Source: Typha latifolia
Lineage: Eukaryota; Streptophyta; Magnoliopsida; Poales; Typhaceae
Direction of reading: 5' to 3'
Length of the DNA stretch: 64,000 bases
Assembly: GCA_019914945.1 (NCBI GenBank)
Contig: CM034112.1
Location: 9,516,501 to 9,580,500 of the forward strand
Part shown: one piece after another, positions 36,518 through 49,666 of the stretch
Position numbering within the stretch: position 1 is the first letter of the stretch
How the letters are laid out: each line of letters opens with the position of its first letter
Program-made: the position numbers and the translations under genes
Notes under the pieces: model-generated
Databases searched by the model: none
Seen by the model: only the letters and a program-made list of their open reading frames with translations
Told to the model about the DNA's origin: nothing

Positions 36518-39500
36518 ATTTGAAGAAGTCTTTTAAGCTCGGGATCCGTTCTTTGCTCACCGCCTTCTCCAAGGAGGTGATGATATGCTTCTGCTATCTT
36601 AATGGTGTATTTTTTTTTGTACAAAGCGTTACACATGGATGATGCCGAACGTGATTTAGTTCCTCGAGGAAGCGCAAATTTTTGGGCCGTGATTTATACT
36701 TGTGGTCATAGACCTTACTATTTTATTGTCCCTAATTACTTCCAAAGTTGTATCTTTTATGGTACTGCACAATATTGCACACGTTGATCTTTTCTCCATT
36801 CATTAACTCAAAAAAGATATTTACACCAGTCAGCAGTGAATCCTTACGAACTAAATTGGGAGAGTTGGGAGTGAATGCATGTGATACTTGGTGGTCTGAA
36901 TGCATTAGTATTTTCTTAGCATATGTCATATTTTATTTTCAGTAACAGAGTTGATCAAATGATCCTTCATTTATAGGTTCACTCTCTTGAAATCTATGCA
37001 TAACTTATTAGATTTTCTTTTTGAATGTGTAGGATGTTCACAATGCATTTTCAGCATTTACAGATGCTGAGAAAGAAAGCCTGTACTGCATGTTTGTTCA
37101 TGTAAGTTTTTCTTATAGTTTCTTGACAAAGTCCTTTGAAGTCATGGTATGCCACTTCTATTGTTTTCTTTTAGAAACTATAGCTAAGGCCTTAGATAGT
37201 TGGATACTGGGTTGACTTTTGAACCTCACTTTCTGAACCAGAATATGATTATTTCATGAATTTATACATTGAGTAGATGATATGTGAAAAGGCCTAGTAA
37301 ATTTGTTAATGTTGATGAAGAACTGGCATGTGTTGTGGATATGCTTTAAAATTTTAATGGTCTTATTGTGCATATGCTCTTCTATAGACATGGATTTGTG
37401 TGTTTGCAAGTAATAACAATGCCTCTAAGACAAATTCACATTCTCTTTTCATCTTATTTTTCAGGTAATCAAATCTTTGCATGGGAATATAGAGGTATGA
37501 GTCACTGCCGACCATATTCTAAATGCCTCCTTAGTATCGTAGAAAGAGATCAACATATCTTTATTTTCCATTACAATCTTCTGTTGGTTATATGATCTGT
37601 TATTCAATATGAGTGCAGATAACTTTTTACAACTAAAACTAATAATCTTCTACAGCAATATGCTCCTTGAATTGCTAAATCATTGTTCACTAGAGAACAG
37701 GTCTTGCATTGATTAAAATTTAAAATGGTCATTTCTGTATCTTCTGCATGTTTATCCAGCTTATGTCCAACTTTATGAGTTATCAAAATTTATATCTCTG
37801 TTACTCAGATCTGATTATGTATTTGGTTCTCCTTCCAACGGATTTGGTATTGTCCTGAAAAAAGAGGGAATTTTTGGTTCTCATTCAATGTTAAGATAGC
37901 CAGTGGTATATGTGGCATTTCCTACTATAGATATGTTCCCTAAAGCTTCTTTTTGTCTGAGGTATTTTTAGCTGACATGGCTGCATGGGCTTTTTGGATT
38001 TCTGTTAGCAAATTTGTTGCAAAACATGAAACAAATTTAATTTAGAGTTCCATATATGTGACGTCTTTTCATTAACCTAAGATTGCGTAAATCTGTAATC
38101 AGCTTTCTGTTGACAGTATTGAACTATGATCTCTGGCCAATTCTTAAAACTTCTTCCATTTCATATTGCAGGAGCAATTTGACACTCTCTGTCGAGAAAC
38201 AGAGGTTATCCTGTGCCTTCTGTTTTAAAGTATTGAATCACAAAATTGCAGTTCACCGCACATGTTTGTATTTCATAAAAAAGAGCACATGTTTGTTAGT
38301 CTTTATGGTGCTACATATAACATATAACATTTACAGGATTTGAGGCATTGGCAATCATTCTATGTTATTCTGTGCAAAAGTTTCTCATAGTCCTCATTTT
38401 ATGCTGAACAGCATTCTCATCCTTGTACACACAATTAAGGAGCATCTATCCTCTTGATTTCCTAGCAATCAGCAAGACCAATCTCCAAAACAATCATTGT
38501 ATGTTTGAGAAAGGTGTTAGTCATTTGAGTAGCCGTTGTTCGATACTGTACTGTTGCTTTCTTCTTAGGTCTTGTCTTCAACTTATAGCCTTTGGAACTT
38601 CAGCTTTTGTACCATTTGTGCAAGCAAATAAATTCTAGCGGATCACCACCATAATCAATTGCTGTGTAATAATGCTATTAGGAATGATCTTTTAAGTAGA
38701 CTATATATTCTTCTCACAAAAAAAAGTTGACTATATGTAACTAGATATCCAAGTAATTTTAAAGATTTTTAGCTGTACTTGCTTATCAGCAAACAATTTA
38801 GTAGATTATACAAACAAATTCTTTTACAGGTTTGTACTGCTCTTGGAACTATTGATCAACTTATTGAGGAGCAAAATCTTGACGTATTATCTACAGATAA
38901 GTAAGCACATTTTATTTTCATCGAGAGAATAGAATACTTAATAATTTGCCTGATGTCAAGACAGTAATTTTTACTCCCTATTCTCATGGATATTGCCCAA
39001 TTATATATTTATTCCAATCATGTGATTTTGGAGTTATATATTAGACTACCTGTGTACCTAGGCATTTTTTATTTGTGGCTATGCAATTGTCAGTGCGTAT
39101 GCATGAGTGCATGTTCATCTTTGCTTAGTCAAAAGGGCACTTGGTACATTTGTGAGTTGTTCTATATGTCGAATCTCTTTCATTTATGCATTTGTTTTGA
39201 TATATTACTACTTAGGAGTCCTAATTATCTGCGTATTAAAAAATATATGCTTAGTAGCTCAAAACCAGGTTTTTGATAATTGGATGGCTGAAAAGCAGGA
39301 CCAGTATTGTAGAGACCCAAGAGCAGATATCAAGAGCTAAGAAGGATGAAATCCAGTACTTGACAAGTTTGCTTGAAAGGGTAAGTTTTAACATAATGTC
39401 TTCTTCCTTATTAGACAAATGTTATTTTGCTCTCCGAAGTAGGAATCATTAAGAGATTCCAACTTTTGGCAACTATGTAGGAGCATTACAATTGTAGACA

Positions 39501-39857
39501 ATGTTGGAATGGATTCTTGAATTCTACTGGTATGCATATTACGGCTTGCAAACACTCGAAAACATAGCTCACTAATGATTTGCAGTTTGTTACTGAAAGT
39601 CATCTAGATTATGGAAGAGAGCTATTGCTTTTAGTTACCATAAAGCTGATAACAGTAATCTAAGTTGCTTGAACCATGATAACAGCGAGCTTCTATGACA
39701 AATACCATCAAATGTTGAAGTTGGAAATATTTGTTTATGTTTCCTTTTACAAATGATATCGCAGGTGCTGTTTAAAGATTCAGAGATCTCACTTGAGAAT
39801 ATTGACAATTTAGTTTTACACACCCCTCTGCATTGGGTACTCTTATATGTCAGCTCT

Positions 39858-39909
<52 letters not shown>

Positions 39910-40887
39910 TACACACACACATGTTCTCGTAGTATCACCTTAGTGTGGTTAATTTTAAAATATAGAATCCACCATTACTAAAAACTAGTATGCACCTAGG
40001 GAGCATTAGTCATCCTTATATGTACTGGAGTCCAAGCAGACTTTCAATCTTCAGTACCGGAGATGTGATAATACTTGTTTAGTACAACCACATTAACCAA
40101 TTTTGATATGAACTCTCCTCTAATTTGTTTCTATATATAATATATCTTTTCATGTATGTAATTTTGCTAACATTACGTAATAAGCATAAATTTCTTCGAC
40201 GGTATTAATTGAACTTTGTTGTCCCGTCTTTGATGGAAATGGCCCTGAGGCAATTCTCTTGCTTAATCTCAGTTTTTATCAAACTGAGTGGCATTTTTAC
40301 ATCTCCAATTTCTTATAGACTATGCAGTTGCAGACTGTTGGCTCATTTTATAAGAATTTCTTATAACTCTATTTCTGATCATTTATGGTTGTACTTGCCA
40401 AGGTAGCCAAGTGTCTTGCCTTTTAGTGGTTAAAGCTAACACCGACTCTTTATCCATTTGAATACTTATTTGCGTTGATTATTTAGTTTCTGCTGTTTTA
40501 CCTTCGTGGAATTTAAAGGTGGTATACTTTTGCTGTTTTACAGTTGACCCTGTTTTACACTCCCAGACATGCAACTTGGCATACGACTGAAGCATATATC
40601 TCTTAGTGATAAAGTTGTTCCAGTTCAAAAGTTCATATGCGGCATTTGGTTTTTACTGGTCATCATTTTGAATGCAGGTTCAAGAAAGAAATAAAGTGAT
40701 GAAGAATCACATTGAACTCGCGAAGACAAGGCAGGACTCTACAGTTAGGAACGATGTTGTTGAGAAGGTATCGTCATTATCCTTGTAAATCATATATATT
40801 GTCATGCTCAACTTCTTTTGTTTTTCTTTTATCTTGCAGCTTAGGAGCTGGAACTCCGAATATGAAAGTTATAATTGTAGCCGATAG
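36478..40887 (+). CDS. NNF1: Kinetochore protein NNF1-like (MIS12 complex subunit)
   Basis: NNF1/PMF1 is a subunit of the four-protein MIS12 complex that links centromeric chromatin to the microtubule-binding NDC80 complex. Eight exons, 36478-36576, 37033-37101, 37465-37494, 38172-38204, 38830-38900, 39299-39380, 40678-40767 and 40840-40887, join in frame to 173 aa, close to the Arabidopsis protein. The start is the only in-frame ATG after a stop at 36472. Family-like blocks in order are LKKSFKLGIRSLLTAFSKED, FSAFTDAEKESLYCMFV, SLHGNIEEQFDTLCRETEV, TIDQLIEEQNLDVLSTDK, SRAKKDEIQYLTSLLERVQE and VEKLRSWNSEYES. It is almost wholly helical and probably coiled coil. Two exons are very small (30 and 33 bases), and the introns are long. 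Confidence 0.88.
39861..39906. repeat. (CT)n microsatellite in NNF1 intron 6
   Basis: About 23 CT units followed by a short (CA)n run. It lies within the 1.3 kb intron between exons 6 and 7. Confidence 0.9.
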
Positions 40888-41540
40888 AGTTTAACTCCTC
40901 ACTGAACATGTGTTGTTTTGATATTATGTGATAGATAGAGAAATCATTTTTGTATGATAATATTGGTTCATGATGTTTGACAGAACAAACTATTTGCAAG
41001 ATTCACACTTGGATTAAATTAGTTCTGTTATTACCATCATATCTTATCAAGAACTTGGAAGCACAATTCATAATTAGGATCTCTGTTTGTTAGTTATTAC
41101 ATTACTCAATCTTTTGTATATGTAGAGCATTATTTGGATCAGATGGTGCAAATGATAGTGAATAAGCATTGCTTACGCAACTTTGAAGCACAGTTGTATT
41201 ATCTGGAGGTTTATTGTCAGTGAAAGTAAGAAAACTATGTTTGATATCTTATGGGGAATTTGTGAATGTCTAAAAATATAGAATCCAGTGCTATTTTGAG
41301 GAATATGTGAAACTATTTAGAAGAATTAAGTGATTGATAGTTTGTTGCTTCAAAATCACTTTCACCGCAGCAATCACCTATTCCACTAAATATGAAAAAA
41401 ATAAATATGCTAACCTTTTCTATTTGCTAGGCTGATCGTTGTAGCACACAGGAGGTGGCGAGTTGACTTTGCATGATGCTTGGATTTGAATAATTATGGA
41501 CCATTTTGCTTGAATGAATCAATCTAATTGTCCAATTTAT
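40888..41540. other. 3' flank of the NNF1-like gene
   Basis: AT-rich sequence that probably starts with the NNF1 3' untranslated region. No other gene is visible. Confidence 0.45.
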
Positions 41541-41549
41541 ACACCCACA

Positions 41550-42350
41550 AAAAGTAGGATTGTCAGATTTGACGAGCAGCTCGGGTGAAGCTCGAGTCCG
41601 GCTCGATCAGAGCTGAGCCGAGCCTGAGCCATTATAACAGGCTCAAAATTAATGTCGAGCTTGAGCCGGAGCCGGCCCGACTTGCTCAGGCTCGGATAGA
41701 CTCGATAGCTTGACTAGCTATAAGTAAGGATACGTGGCATAAAATAATATTGCCACGTGTCCCTCATATTGCCACGTGTCCCTCATATTGCCACGTGTCC
41801 CTCACTAACCCATCTTGACACATAACATATTCATCACTCTCATCTATCCCACCTTCACCCATCATTTCACCCTCCCCCATCATGACACCTTTCCCATCCT
41901 CACCCATTAGGCCATCACCCTCAATCCCCTTACTCACCCCACCCTCACCTTCACCCTCACTCTCATCCTCACTCATCTAATCGATCACCACTCATAGCCT
42001 CACCTCATCCGCTGCCACCTCCTTCCTCTCCGTTGGCCTCTATGGCAAGCCACCACTACGGCGCCACGTCCTCCTCTTCGTCGCCTCCTCCTCCTCTATT
42101 GACCTCTCCTCGTCCACTCTGTCGGCTTCCTCCTCCTCCTTCATTCACCATCTCCTTGCCTCCATCCGTCTCCGACTCCTTCGGTAAGTCGCCACCGCCC
42201 ACGTCGCCACCGAGCTCGGGCTCGAGCTCGAGTTGAGCTGAGCCGAGCCTGAGCAAAATTATGAGGCTCGAAAGTAATTTCGAACCGAGCGAGAGCCAAA
42301 GCCGGCTCGCTCAGGCTCGGCACGTTTACACCTGTAACAAAAAGCTATTC
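41550..42350. mobile_element. GAGCC-rich element with inverted arms
   Basis: The left arm (about 41570-41705) is full of GAGCCGAGCCTGAGCC and GCTCAGGCTCGG motifs. The right arm (about 42215-42330) carries GAGCTGAGCCGAGCCTGAGC, GGCTCGAAAGTAATTTCGA and CGCTCAGGCTCGG. Because these motifs occur on both strands, the arms can pair. Between them lie a 19-base triple repeat and a C-rich tract with spurious Pro/Ser frames. It resembles non-autonomous DNA transposons seen in many plant genomes; the superfamily was not determined. Confidence 0.6.
41748..41804. repeat. Three perfect 19-base tandem copies, each with a CACGTG core
   Basis: The unit TATTGCCACGTGTCCCTCA begins at 41748, 41767 and 41786. 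Each copy contains a G-box core plus GCCACGTGTCC, the sort of site bound by plant bZIP and bHLH factors. It lies inside the GAGCC-rich element. Confidence 0.95.
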
Positions 42351-43120
42351 CTTGTTTTTTTTTTCTCTCTCTAAAGGAAGCAAATAAAATCAAGATAATT
42401 TAACTCCCACGGTTATAAAATCATCACTGAGATAAGAGAAAAAAAGAGTTGAAAGAGTGAAGAGGAAACTCCTAACACAAGTACACCAATAACTCTAATT
42501 TCCTCTAAGAATAACTAGTTAATCAAGGGGGTCTATTATTAGCCTCACTCTAAGTATGTGTAATTTTATCACAGGACTAATTTTTTTAGAAAACGAAAAG
42601 AATATTATCTAAAATTGCTTCGATGTTCCCATTGGGTCAACGAGAAGCCAAGAGTCTATTTCAACTTCAATCCAAAGTTGACAGATATTTCATTCATACC
42701 TTCTAAAGCCTTAAACTCACATTCACTTCGTGAACAATTTTTTTTTTTTTTTTGTTATTATGAAATGCAAATCTTTATTTCATAATAATATCTAAACATC
42801 CTAATGATCTTATTTTAAAATATAAATATTATTAATAAAAAAATTATATCTTAGGCTACACACTAACCTACTTAATATCAAATCAAAAAATATTTATAAT
42901 AATTTTATACAAAATAAAAAAAATTATAATTTTCTTCTCCTTATTTCAAAATATATATGTGAATATAAGAATAATTATTTTTAAAATAAAGATCCTTTCT
43001 TTAGAATAACAAAGAGGAACCATCTCATCATCTCAACCAAACGGTGATAATAAGAGCTAAAACTTATTCTAATTCTAGGATTAAACTACACTGATAAGCT
43101 CTGTTCCCCCCGCCGCTTCC
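42351..43120. other. Upstream region of the gluconokinase gene
   Basis: AT-rich with A and T runs and no gene that I recognise. It includes the presumed promoter and short leader of the following gene. Confidence 0.4.
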
Positions 43121-46100
43121 ATGGCCTCTTCGCATCTCCCAGGTCTAATTCATTCTCATCTCGATCCATCTTTAGCATTTTATTTTCCTTTGTTAATTCT
43201 ATCACTTGGGCTCTTCACTTTCTACTCCAATTTTAATACTACACTCGATAATTCTATCCTCTGTTTTCGGTCTAATCTCTCTCTGAATTGGGATTTCAGG
43301 ATTAGCGATTGTGATCATGGGAGTCAGTGGCGCGGGCAAATCGTAAGAGAAGTTTTACTTATCCTAAATTTAATTTCTACTCGAATAATTTATAATAAAT
43401 TTAGTTTGCATGATCAAGGTAGTACCTCTTCTTGAGTAAAACCCTAATTTCCCCCCAATTTTATCATGATAGCTGCTACTTCTTCTTTGGATTACAATTG
43501 TCATGGTGAGGTTTAAATCTTTTTGGCTCCTTTAAGGTTGAATAACTTCCAGCAATGTTGCCTTGGTAGTAAGGAAAGGAGGTGCTTTGATTAGGTTTGG
43601 ATTTTAGGTGAATAAACACATTTCTCTCTTTCTTTTTCCCCCTCATGGCCAGATTCTATGTATAGAAGCCATTGGATACTTTTTTGAGAAAATTTTAATT
43701 TTGGATTTCTGTGATTAGAGAACTATCCACATCCATTGCCTAATATCCACTTGCTCATGCCCAACGATCTTTTTTTTTCTCTTCCTTTTGAATTAATGAA
43801 AGACTGCATCTCTTTGATGCTTTTCAAATGAGTTTAGTGATAAGTAATTCGATTATTTCTCCATGACCCTCTTTTGTTTGCACACTATGATCCATAGGAG
43901 CAAGGAGAACATTTCTTTTCCTCCTCATCGTTAGATTTGCTACCTTCACATGCTAAATTAAACATTTTTCAGTTCCTTGAAATGTTATTGAATTCTAGTT
44001 AAGTCTGATTGTCTCTGCTATCTCAATAGAAGGCGAGTTGACTTAATAAATGCAATATATATTACACACACACACACACTCAGAGTTGTTATTTTTGAAC
44101 AAACATAGGTTGAGGGTTAACTATCCTTTCAACTCTCCAAGGTTATATCTCTCTTTCCTCAACAGCAATACAGTTTCTGAATAGTGATGCAGTTCTCTTA
44201 CCACCTCTATCTAATATGCAGTATGTACTGCAGTGTGCAGAATGCTATGATTCACCTGCACCCCATCACCATTCTTTACTCCAATTATCAATCTCAAGGC
44301 CAATTCTCTGAAAGAGAAGATATTTGAAGCCATTCACAAATGTTAGATAAAAGCAGACACATCCAGGTTCAGTAGTTTGTACAATGTTTGTACTCCAAAT
44401 GAATTTTAAGAAGTTTCAAGCCTACTATACCTTGTCAATTTTATTCGAGTTATCTAAATGCGATCCTGTTTCCAATCCAGATTACATTAATGGTATAGCT
44501 GGGAGAACTGCAACATGATTATAGATACAGTTAGTTCGTCACATTTGGAGTCAAGCAACAATGAAGAACTACGGAAAAAGACTCAGGCATTGTCAGTTTT
44601 GGAACATAAACGAATAAAACCATCGTTTCTTTAACATCTTAGACTTTTACAGTAGTTGGTGACATAGGTGTTCCTTTTGAAAAAGAATAGAAAATTGTAC
44701 TAGAAAAAATCTGGAGAACAAACACTTGGTTTACCTGAATTTTAAAAGATCTAGAGAAAATTTCACAACCAAAGGAAAACATATCTATCAAATTCATGGA
44801 TTTAATGTATTGAGATGGAGTTCAAGTTGGCCTTATTTTCCTCCTCTGTTTCATATTATTCAAAAATATAACTGGATGAAGCCCGCCTTTTTTTTATATA
44901 TAAAAAAATGGCCTTCTTTTGATATAAGCAATTTTTATTTTCTAATTATCATTGAGAGTCATCATTCTCATGGTTGAAATATGGTACTCAAGAAGCTAAT
45001 GGCATTTACAGGACGGTTGCTGAATCGCTTGCAAATACATTAGGATTTACCTTCATTGAAGCAGATGACATCCACCCACCAGAAAATAAAGGTACTTACA
45101 ACAGAACTTGCTGCAAATCCACATAAGATTCACAGTGAGGTTTCATTGGAAGTTGGGGCTCAGAAGTTAGAAAAGGACAATGTGTATCAGAAGATACCAC
45201 ATTCATTGTTCTATTGGTCATAATCTCTTTTTATGGTACTTCTACTAAGATCATTTGAGTGCATCAAGATTGTAGTTAGAAGAGAATGATGAGGGAAAAA
45301 TACTAATCAATATATCCTTTTACAGGCCAATTTTGTAGAATAAAAATGATTAATTACTTGTGGAAAGTAGCTGGTATGTGCTTCTAGCTGCATGTGGTTT
45401 GAGTAAATATGCACTTCTTGTAAATGAAGTAGAAAGTAAGCATCAAACTTTCATTTATGACTTCCTACATATCAGTTTCCATTTAAATACTCAAGAAGGG
45501 GGGCTTTTGCAATTTACTTTCATTTAGTTTTTCAATTTAGTATATAAAACTAAGTTTATATATCAATACACATTTTGTTATAATAGAGTGCACATAATTT
45601 ACATATGGATTAAAATATATTATTACAAATTAAAAAAATCAAATTGTAAAAGCCCCCCCTCAAGAATGTGATATCCAGCAGAGCATGTTAATGTATGATC
45701 TATAGGAACTAGTACAGCTAGCATTTGACAACCCTATTTGGATATTAATATTCACCAATGAAACATATCTAGCTATAATTATTTGAGGCTTTATAGACCT
45801 CTACAATCATATCATTACTTGTTAAGCTTTTCTTTTCTGTCTGCATGATTTTTTGCGTAGCAAATTGAGTGATCTATGGAGACTAATATCACCTACCTAT
45901 AGGAGAACAATTCTAACCATCAAACTTTTTGATGACACAGTGAAGATGAGCAAAGGTATTCCACTTTCGGATATCGACCGTATTCCATGGCTCGAAGCAC
46001 TTCGTGATGCTATCCATGAGAAAATAATCCATGGCGACAATGTAACCCTCAGTTGCTCAGCACTTCAGAAGAAGTACAGAGAGATTCTCAGAGCAGCAGA

Positions 46101-46368
46101 TTCTGATTACAAACCTGCGGTGTACACCAACTGCAGGGTGAAATTTGTCTGCTTGGAAGCAGCAGTGGATGTAATAGCTGGTAGGATGATGAGAAGATCA
46201 ATGGAAGGTAAACATTTCATGCCTGCCAGCCTACTGCAGTCTCAGTTGGATTTGCTTCAGATTGATGATGCTGAAGGAATAACTAAGGTGGATGCCACTA
46301 TGAGTCTTGAGGCCATTGTAGACTATATAGTGGCTCTGGTTAAAGGCAGGTGGATTTGTATGCAGTGA
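43121..46368 (+). CDS. Gluconokinase
   Basis: The enzyme phosphorylates D-gluconate with ATP to 6-phosphogluconate, which enters the oxidative pentose phosphate pathway. Four exons (43121-43142, 43300-43342, 45012-45091, 45941-46368) join in frame to 190 aa, a normal length for the GntK family. After a short MASSHLPG start comes strand LAIVIM and the Walker A P-loop GVSGAGKS at residues 15-22, which is split across the exon 2/exon 3 junction. FIEADDIHPPENK, the substrate-side Asp motif, follows, then MSKGIPLSDIDRIPWLEALR, SCSALQKKYREILR and the lid/base region RMMRRS-EGKHFMPASLLQSQ. No plastid or mitochondrial presequence is evident, so a cytosolic enzyme is likely. Closest remembered relative: Arabidopsis At2g16790. 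Intron 2 (1.7 kb) and intron 3 (0.85 kb, with a MITE) make up most of the locus. Confidence 0.92.
45491..45668. mobile_element. Small MITE-like element in gluconokinase intron 3
   Basis: The left terminus TCAAGAAGGGGGGCTTTTGC, continuing AATTT, faces the right terminus AAATTGTAAAAGCCCCCCCT, continuing CAAGAA. These inverted repeats of about 25 bases are nearly perfect. The interior is very AT-rich and non-coding. Total size is about 175 bases, typical for a MITE. A target-site duplication is not obvious. Confidence 0.85.
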
Positions 46369-47564
46369 AGAAATGGTCATACTTAGACTTAGGAATCATG
46401 GGAAGTCATTCTTATTTCAAGGAATATTAATTTTCCCATAATTACTAGTTGCTATGCTTTCTTTTTTGTAAACAATGTCAGAGAGCTATTCCCATGAAAT
46501 CTTATACTTTCTTCTATCATACAATATTGTTAACCATACAGTGATACAGAGCATTGACAGATGATAGCAGACTTATATCATTGGAAATTTCCATAGGGCA
46601 CCCTCATCTGAAAGGCTTTGCAGTTTGAACCCTGTATTTAATTTATTTGGGCTTTTCCATAAGGTGAGCAAAGAGAACCTTGGAATAGGCTTAAGACCAT
46701 TCAAGTGGATGGATGCTAAAAAGGAAAATTTCCATTACTTCAATTCAGTAGCTCCAACTTGATATTTATTCGGGTAAGTTACAATCCCTAAACCTCAATT
46801 TCAAAACTTAAGCACTCCAACACTCATATAATCCATGCAAAGTTGTAATTATTAGCTAACTGGTAATGAGGTTTGAAAAGATTTAATTACCTCATAAAAC
46901 GCAATTACAATTTGATCTAGACGGAGGAGGAGTTTAAGTGATTAAGTTTAAAATACATAAGTTTCAAATAGAAATCGAGGAACAGAGAAAGGCTTTTGAT
47001 GGAGCATCAGATCTAAAAAGGCTGGACAATTACATTACATCACACATAAAGCTTGCATCTGGGAAGAATGGAATAAGAAAATTTCTTCCTGATAAGGTTG
47101 ACCATCTTGTTCAGGCAAAAGGAGTTGACTAAGTTGCCGACTTGATAAAAGAACATAAAAAGAGTTGACTGATTGAATCGGTAGCCGATCAACATAACAC
47201 TGTACATATTATTTATTAGGTTATCCGTACACCTAATCATAATTCAAGAATTATACGTCTAAAATTATACATAGAATTGTGGCAAAACTGGCATAGAAAA
47301 CAGAACACCTGGCTAGGTGGAATCCAATACATTCCTTCGCATCGCACTTTCTCTTAATCAGCAGCAAGTTTAGACTAAGTCTTCATACATCCATCTACCA
47401 TTCATCACTATTCCATAAAGATCTTTATCAATCTCACATGAATCTGATAGCAAGATTGCAGGGTGAAGGTGAAGGAAAAGAAGGATGATGAAATAGTTCA
47501 GTGTACAAAATGCCAGAGAACTGTCTGTATTCTACCGAGCAAAAAAGGTGGTTAGGTAATAAAC

Positions 47565-47602
<38 letters not shown>

Positions 47603-49666
47603 CAATAAGCAGTTCTCAGTTTGGTTCAGGTATAAAAGTAGCTCAGATAAATTTACAGATAACTAGTCTTAGTATCCTTGAAAAAAGTTATCAATGTTTG
47701 CTGTGACATAAACCTGGCTATTCCAACTATTCTCAAGCCAAATACAGAATAAGGAATGAGGATATTAAGAGTAGTCTGTATTATGCATAGACTTTTAGAC
47801 CAAAAGATAACAAATAATCTTCAAATGGAACCAAGACAAATTGATATATCCTACTACAAAATAACTGAGTCTCCTACTACAAAAGTACTTGGAGAGGATA
47901 TAGAGAGGAAATTTGATAACTTACGAGCTTTAATCCAAATGCTGCAATAGATCATTCCTATATAACATAAAATGTCACGATGAATCTATCATAACATAAT
48001 AGTTAAAGGAGTTGGAATTCCAACGAATTTGAAAACAGACTTATTTCAACCTTGATATATCATAAAATAATGTCGGATAGGAATGATAAAAAATACGAAT
48101 ATGGAAATAATTACTTACAACATGGCACCATCTATACAATAAACATATATTATGATGTAGGGATAGGAAAAAGATTGTCAGTTTATCATCTAACAGAGTA
48201 CAACTTTTCATGTAAGTCAGTTCCTAGTCAGTTGGACATTCCAATTCAGGACTCAAATATAAGAAAAACTCAGCTTTTGAGTTGGATGCATATCATCTAC
48301 TGAAATATGACAAAAAGATCTTCAACTTACACAGAGATAATAATTCTCTACAGTTAGTTGCAAGTCTTAGTACATTAACATATGAAGAAATTTAACAGGA
48401 ACAAGAAATATAGGTGCAAATGCAGGTTAGCAACATCAAGTAGCTTCTCAACTCCATGCTATCAATAATATAATGAAAGTCATTTTTCTTTGCCTTCATG
48501 ATTCAGAATGCATTTATTAGCTTCAAACATATAGATGAAAGGTGATTGAAGATATGAATGTATATTTGCTGACTAGAACAATTAGTATGAAGAGACCTAC
48601 TGTACATGAGTTTCTCAAAATTCATAAAGATTAAAATAAGGTACCTCTCCAACTAGAGATACTCCCTATGTCAAAAGAAAATCTCAAGCATGCAAGTAAC
48701 AACCCACTTCTGCATATCTGAAGTCTCATTAAAAAAACAAAGTAAGCATGAAGGAGAGTGGAAACTTGGAATGCAATTTGTGATCCTTTCTGTACCAGGG
48801 TGACCCTACTCATAAAATTTCTAATGCAGCACAAGTATTCAGTTTTAGCCTTCCTTACCAGGGTGGTTCTCCAAAAAGGAACACAGTAGTCATAAGCTGA
48901 TTCACTGAAGAAAATTGATTCCTGCTCTCTTTAAGTGAAGAAAAGTAGGGCTTAATCAAAAAAAAAAAACTCTTAGGTAACCAAAACTAATAGAAGGTTA
49001 AAATAGAGATACTAAAATTAACTGAACACCATCAGGCAAAGTTTTCAGGGGCAAATAACATACCACATGCATAACTCCACCAATCAAGTAGTGCCACTAA
49101 ATGTTACAGTGCAAGTGGTAAACATTGCAGCTCTTTCTTGAAAAGCATCTTCTCTATGTAATGTAGGCAATTATAAATAAGATAGAAGTTCTTGCAGGAA
49201 TATCATTGCAGTGAATCCAATAAAAAAATAGTCACCGCAGCCAAGTTGAGCAACTAGAGAGTTAGAAAAGAATAAATAGTACATTGATGTTTACTTGGAA
49301 TCTGTCTACCTATATATTAAATGTGGCTCTGAGAGGGTACAATGCATTTGCACTTGATAATAAAGAAAAATAGTAACTTGCATAAATAGACAACAAAGAT
49401 AACCAGATTTGATTATTGCAGGACCAACAAGCTATAATATGATAATTATAGTTAATAGATGTTGCAGAAAGTAGAGTTCCAATTTAACCATTGCGCGGTA
49501 CAGATTGCATGAACTAAGCTAATGTCTCCTACTTATGCGTCCCTTGCCGCACCCTGATATTCTTACAACACTTCTGTGTCTGCAATAACACATATCAGGA
49601 TCATGGAAACCCCGAAAGAGGCCAAATCTTTAGAGGCACAAAATTCTACAGCCCAAGAGACCTTTC
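46369..49666. other. Intergenic DNA between gluconokinase and the membrane-protein gene
   Basis: About 3.3 kb of AT-rich sequence. The first few hundred bases are probably gluconokinase 3' untranslated region, and the last 150 or so that of the minus-strand membrane-protein gene. A 64-codon frame at 46938-47132 (MIKFKIHKFQIEIEEQ...) resembles no family and is probably chance. I see no RNA gene. Confidence 0.5.
47566..47601. repeat. (ATA)n microsatellite
   Basis: About 12 AAT/ATA units in intergenic DNA. Confidence 0.9.

Noticed and set aside
25331..40887. A functional telomere/centromere gene cluster formed by POT1 and NNF1
   Set aside because: The two genes are adjacent and divergently oriented, but the 3 kb between them is repeat-laden and plant genes of related role are seldom clustered; chance adjacency is more likely.
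42033..42236. Pro/Ser-rich 67-codon frame in the GAGCC-rich element
   Set aside because: It lies in a C-rich low-complexity tract of a transposon-like element; repetitive CCT/TCC codons explain it.
46938..47132. 64-codon frame (MIKFKIHKFQIEIEEQ...) downstream of gluconokinase
   Set aside because: Isolated, with no neighbouring exons, no family resemblance and AT-rich composition matching intergenic DNA.
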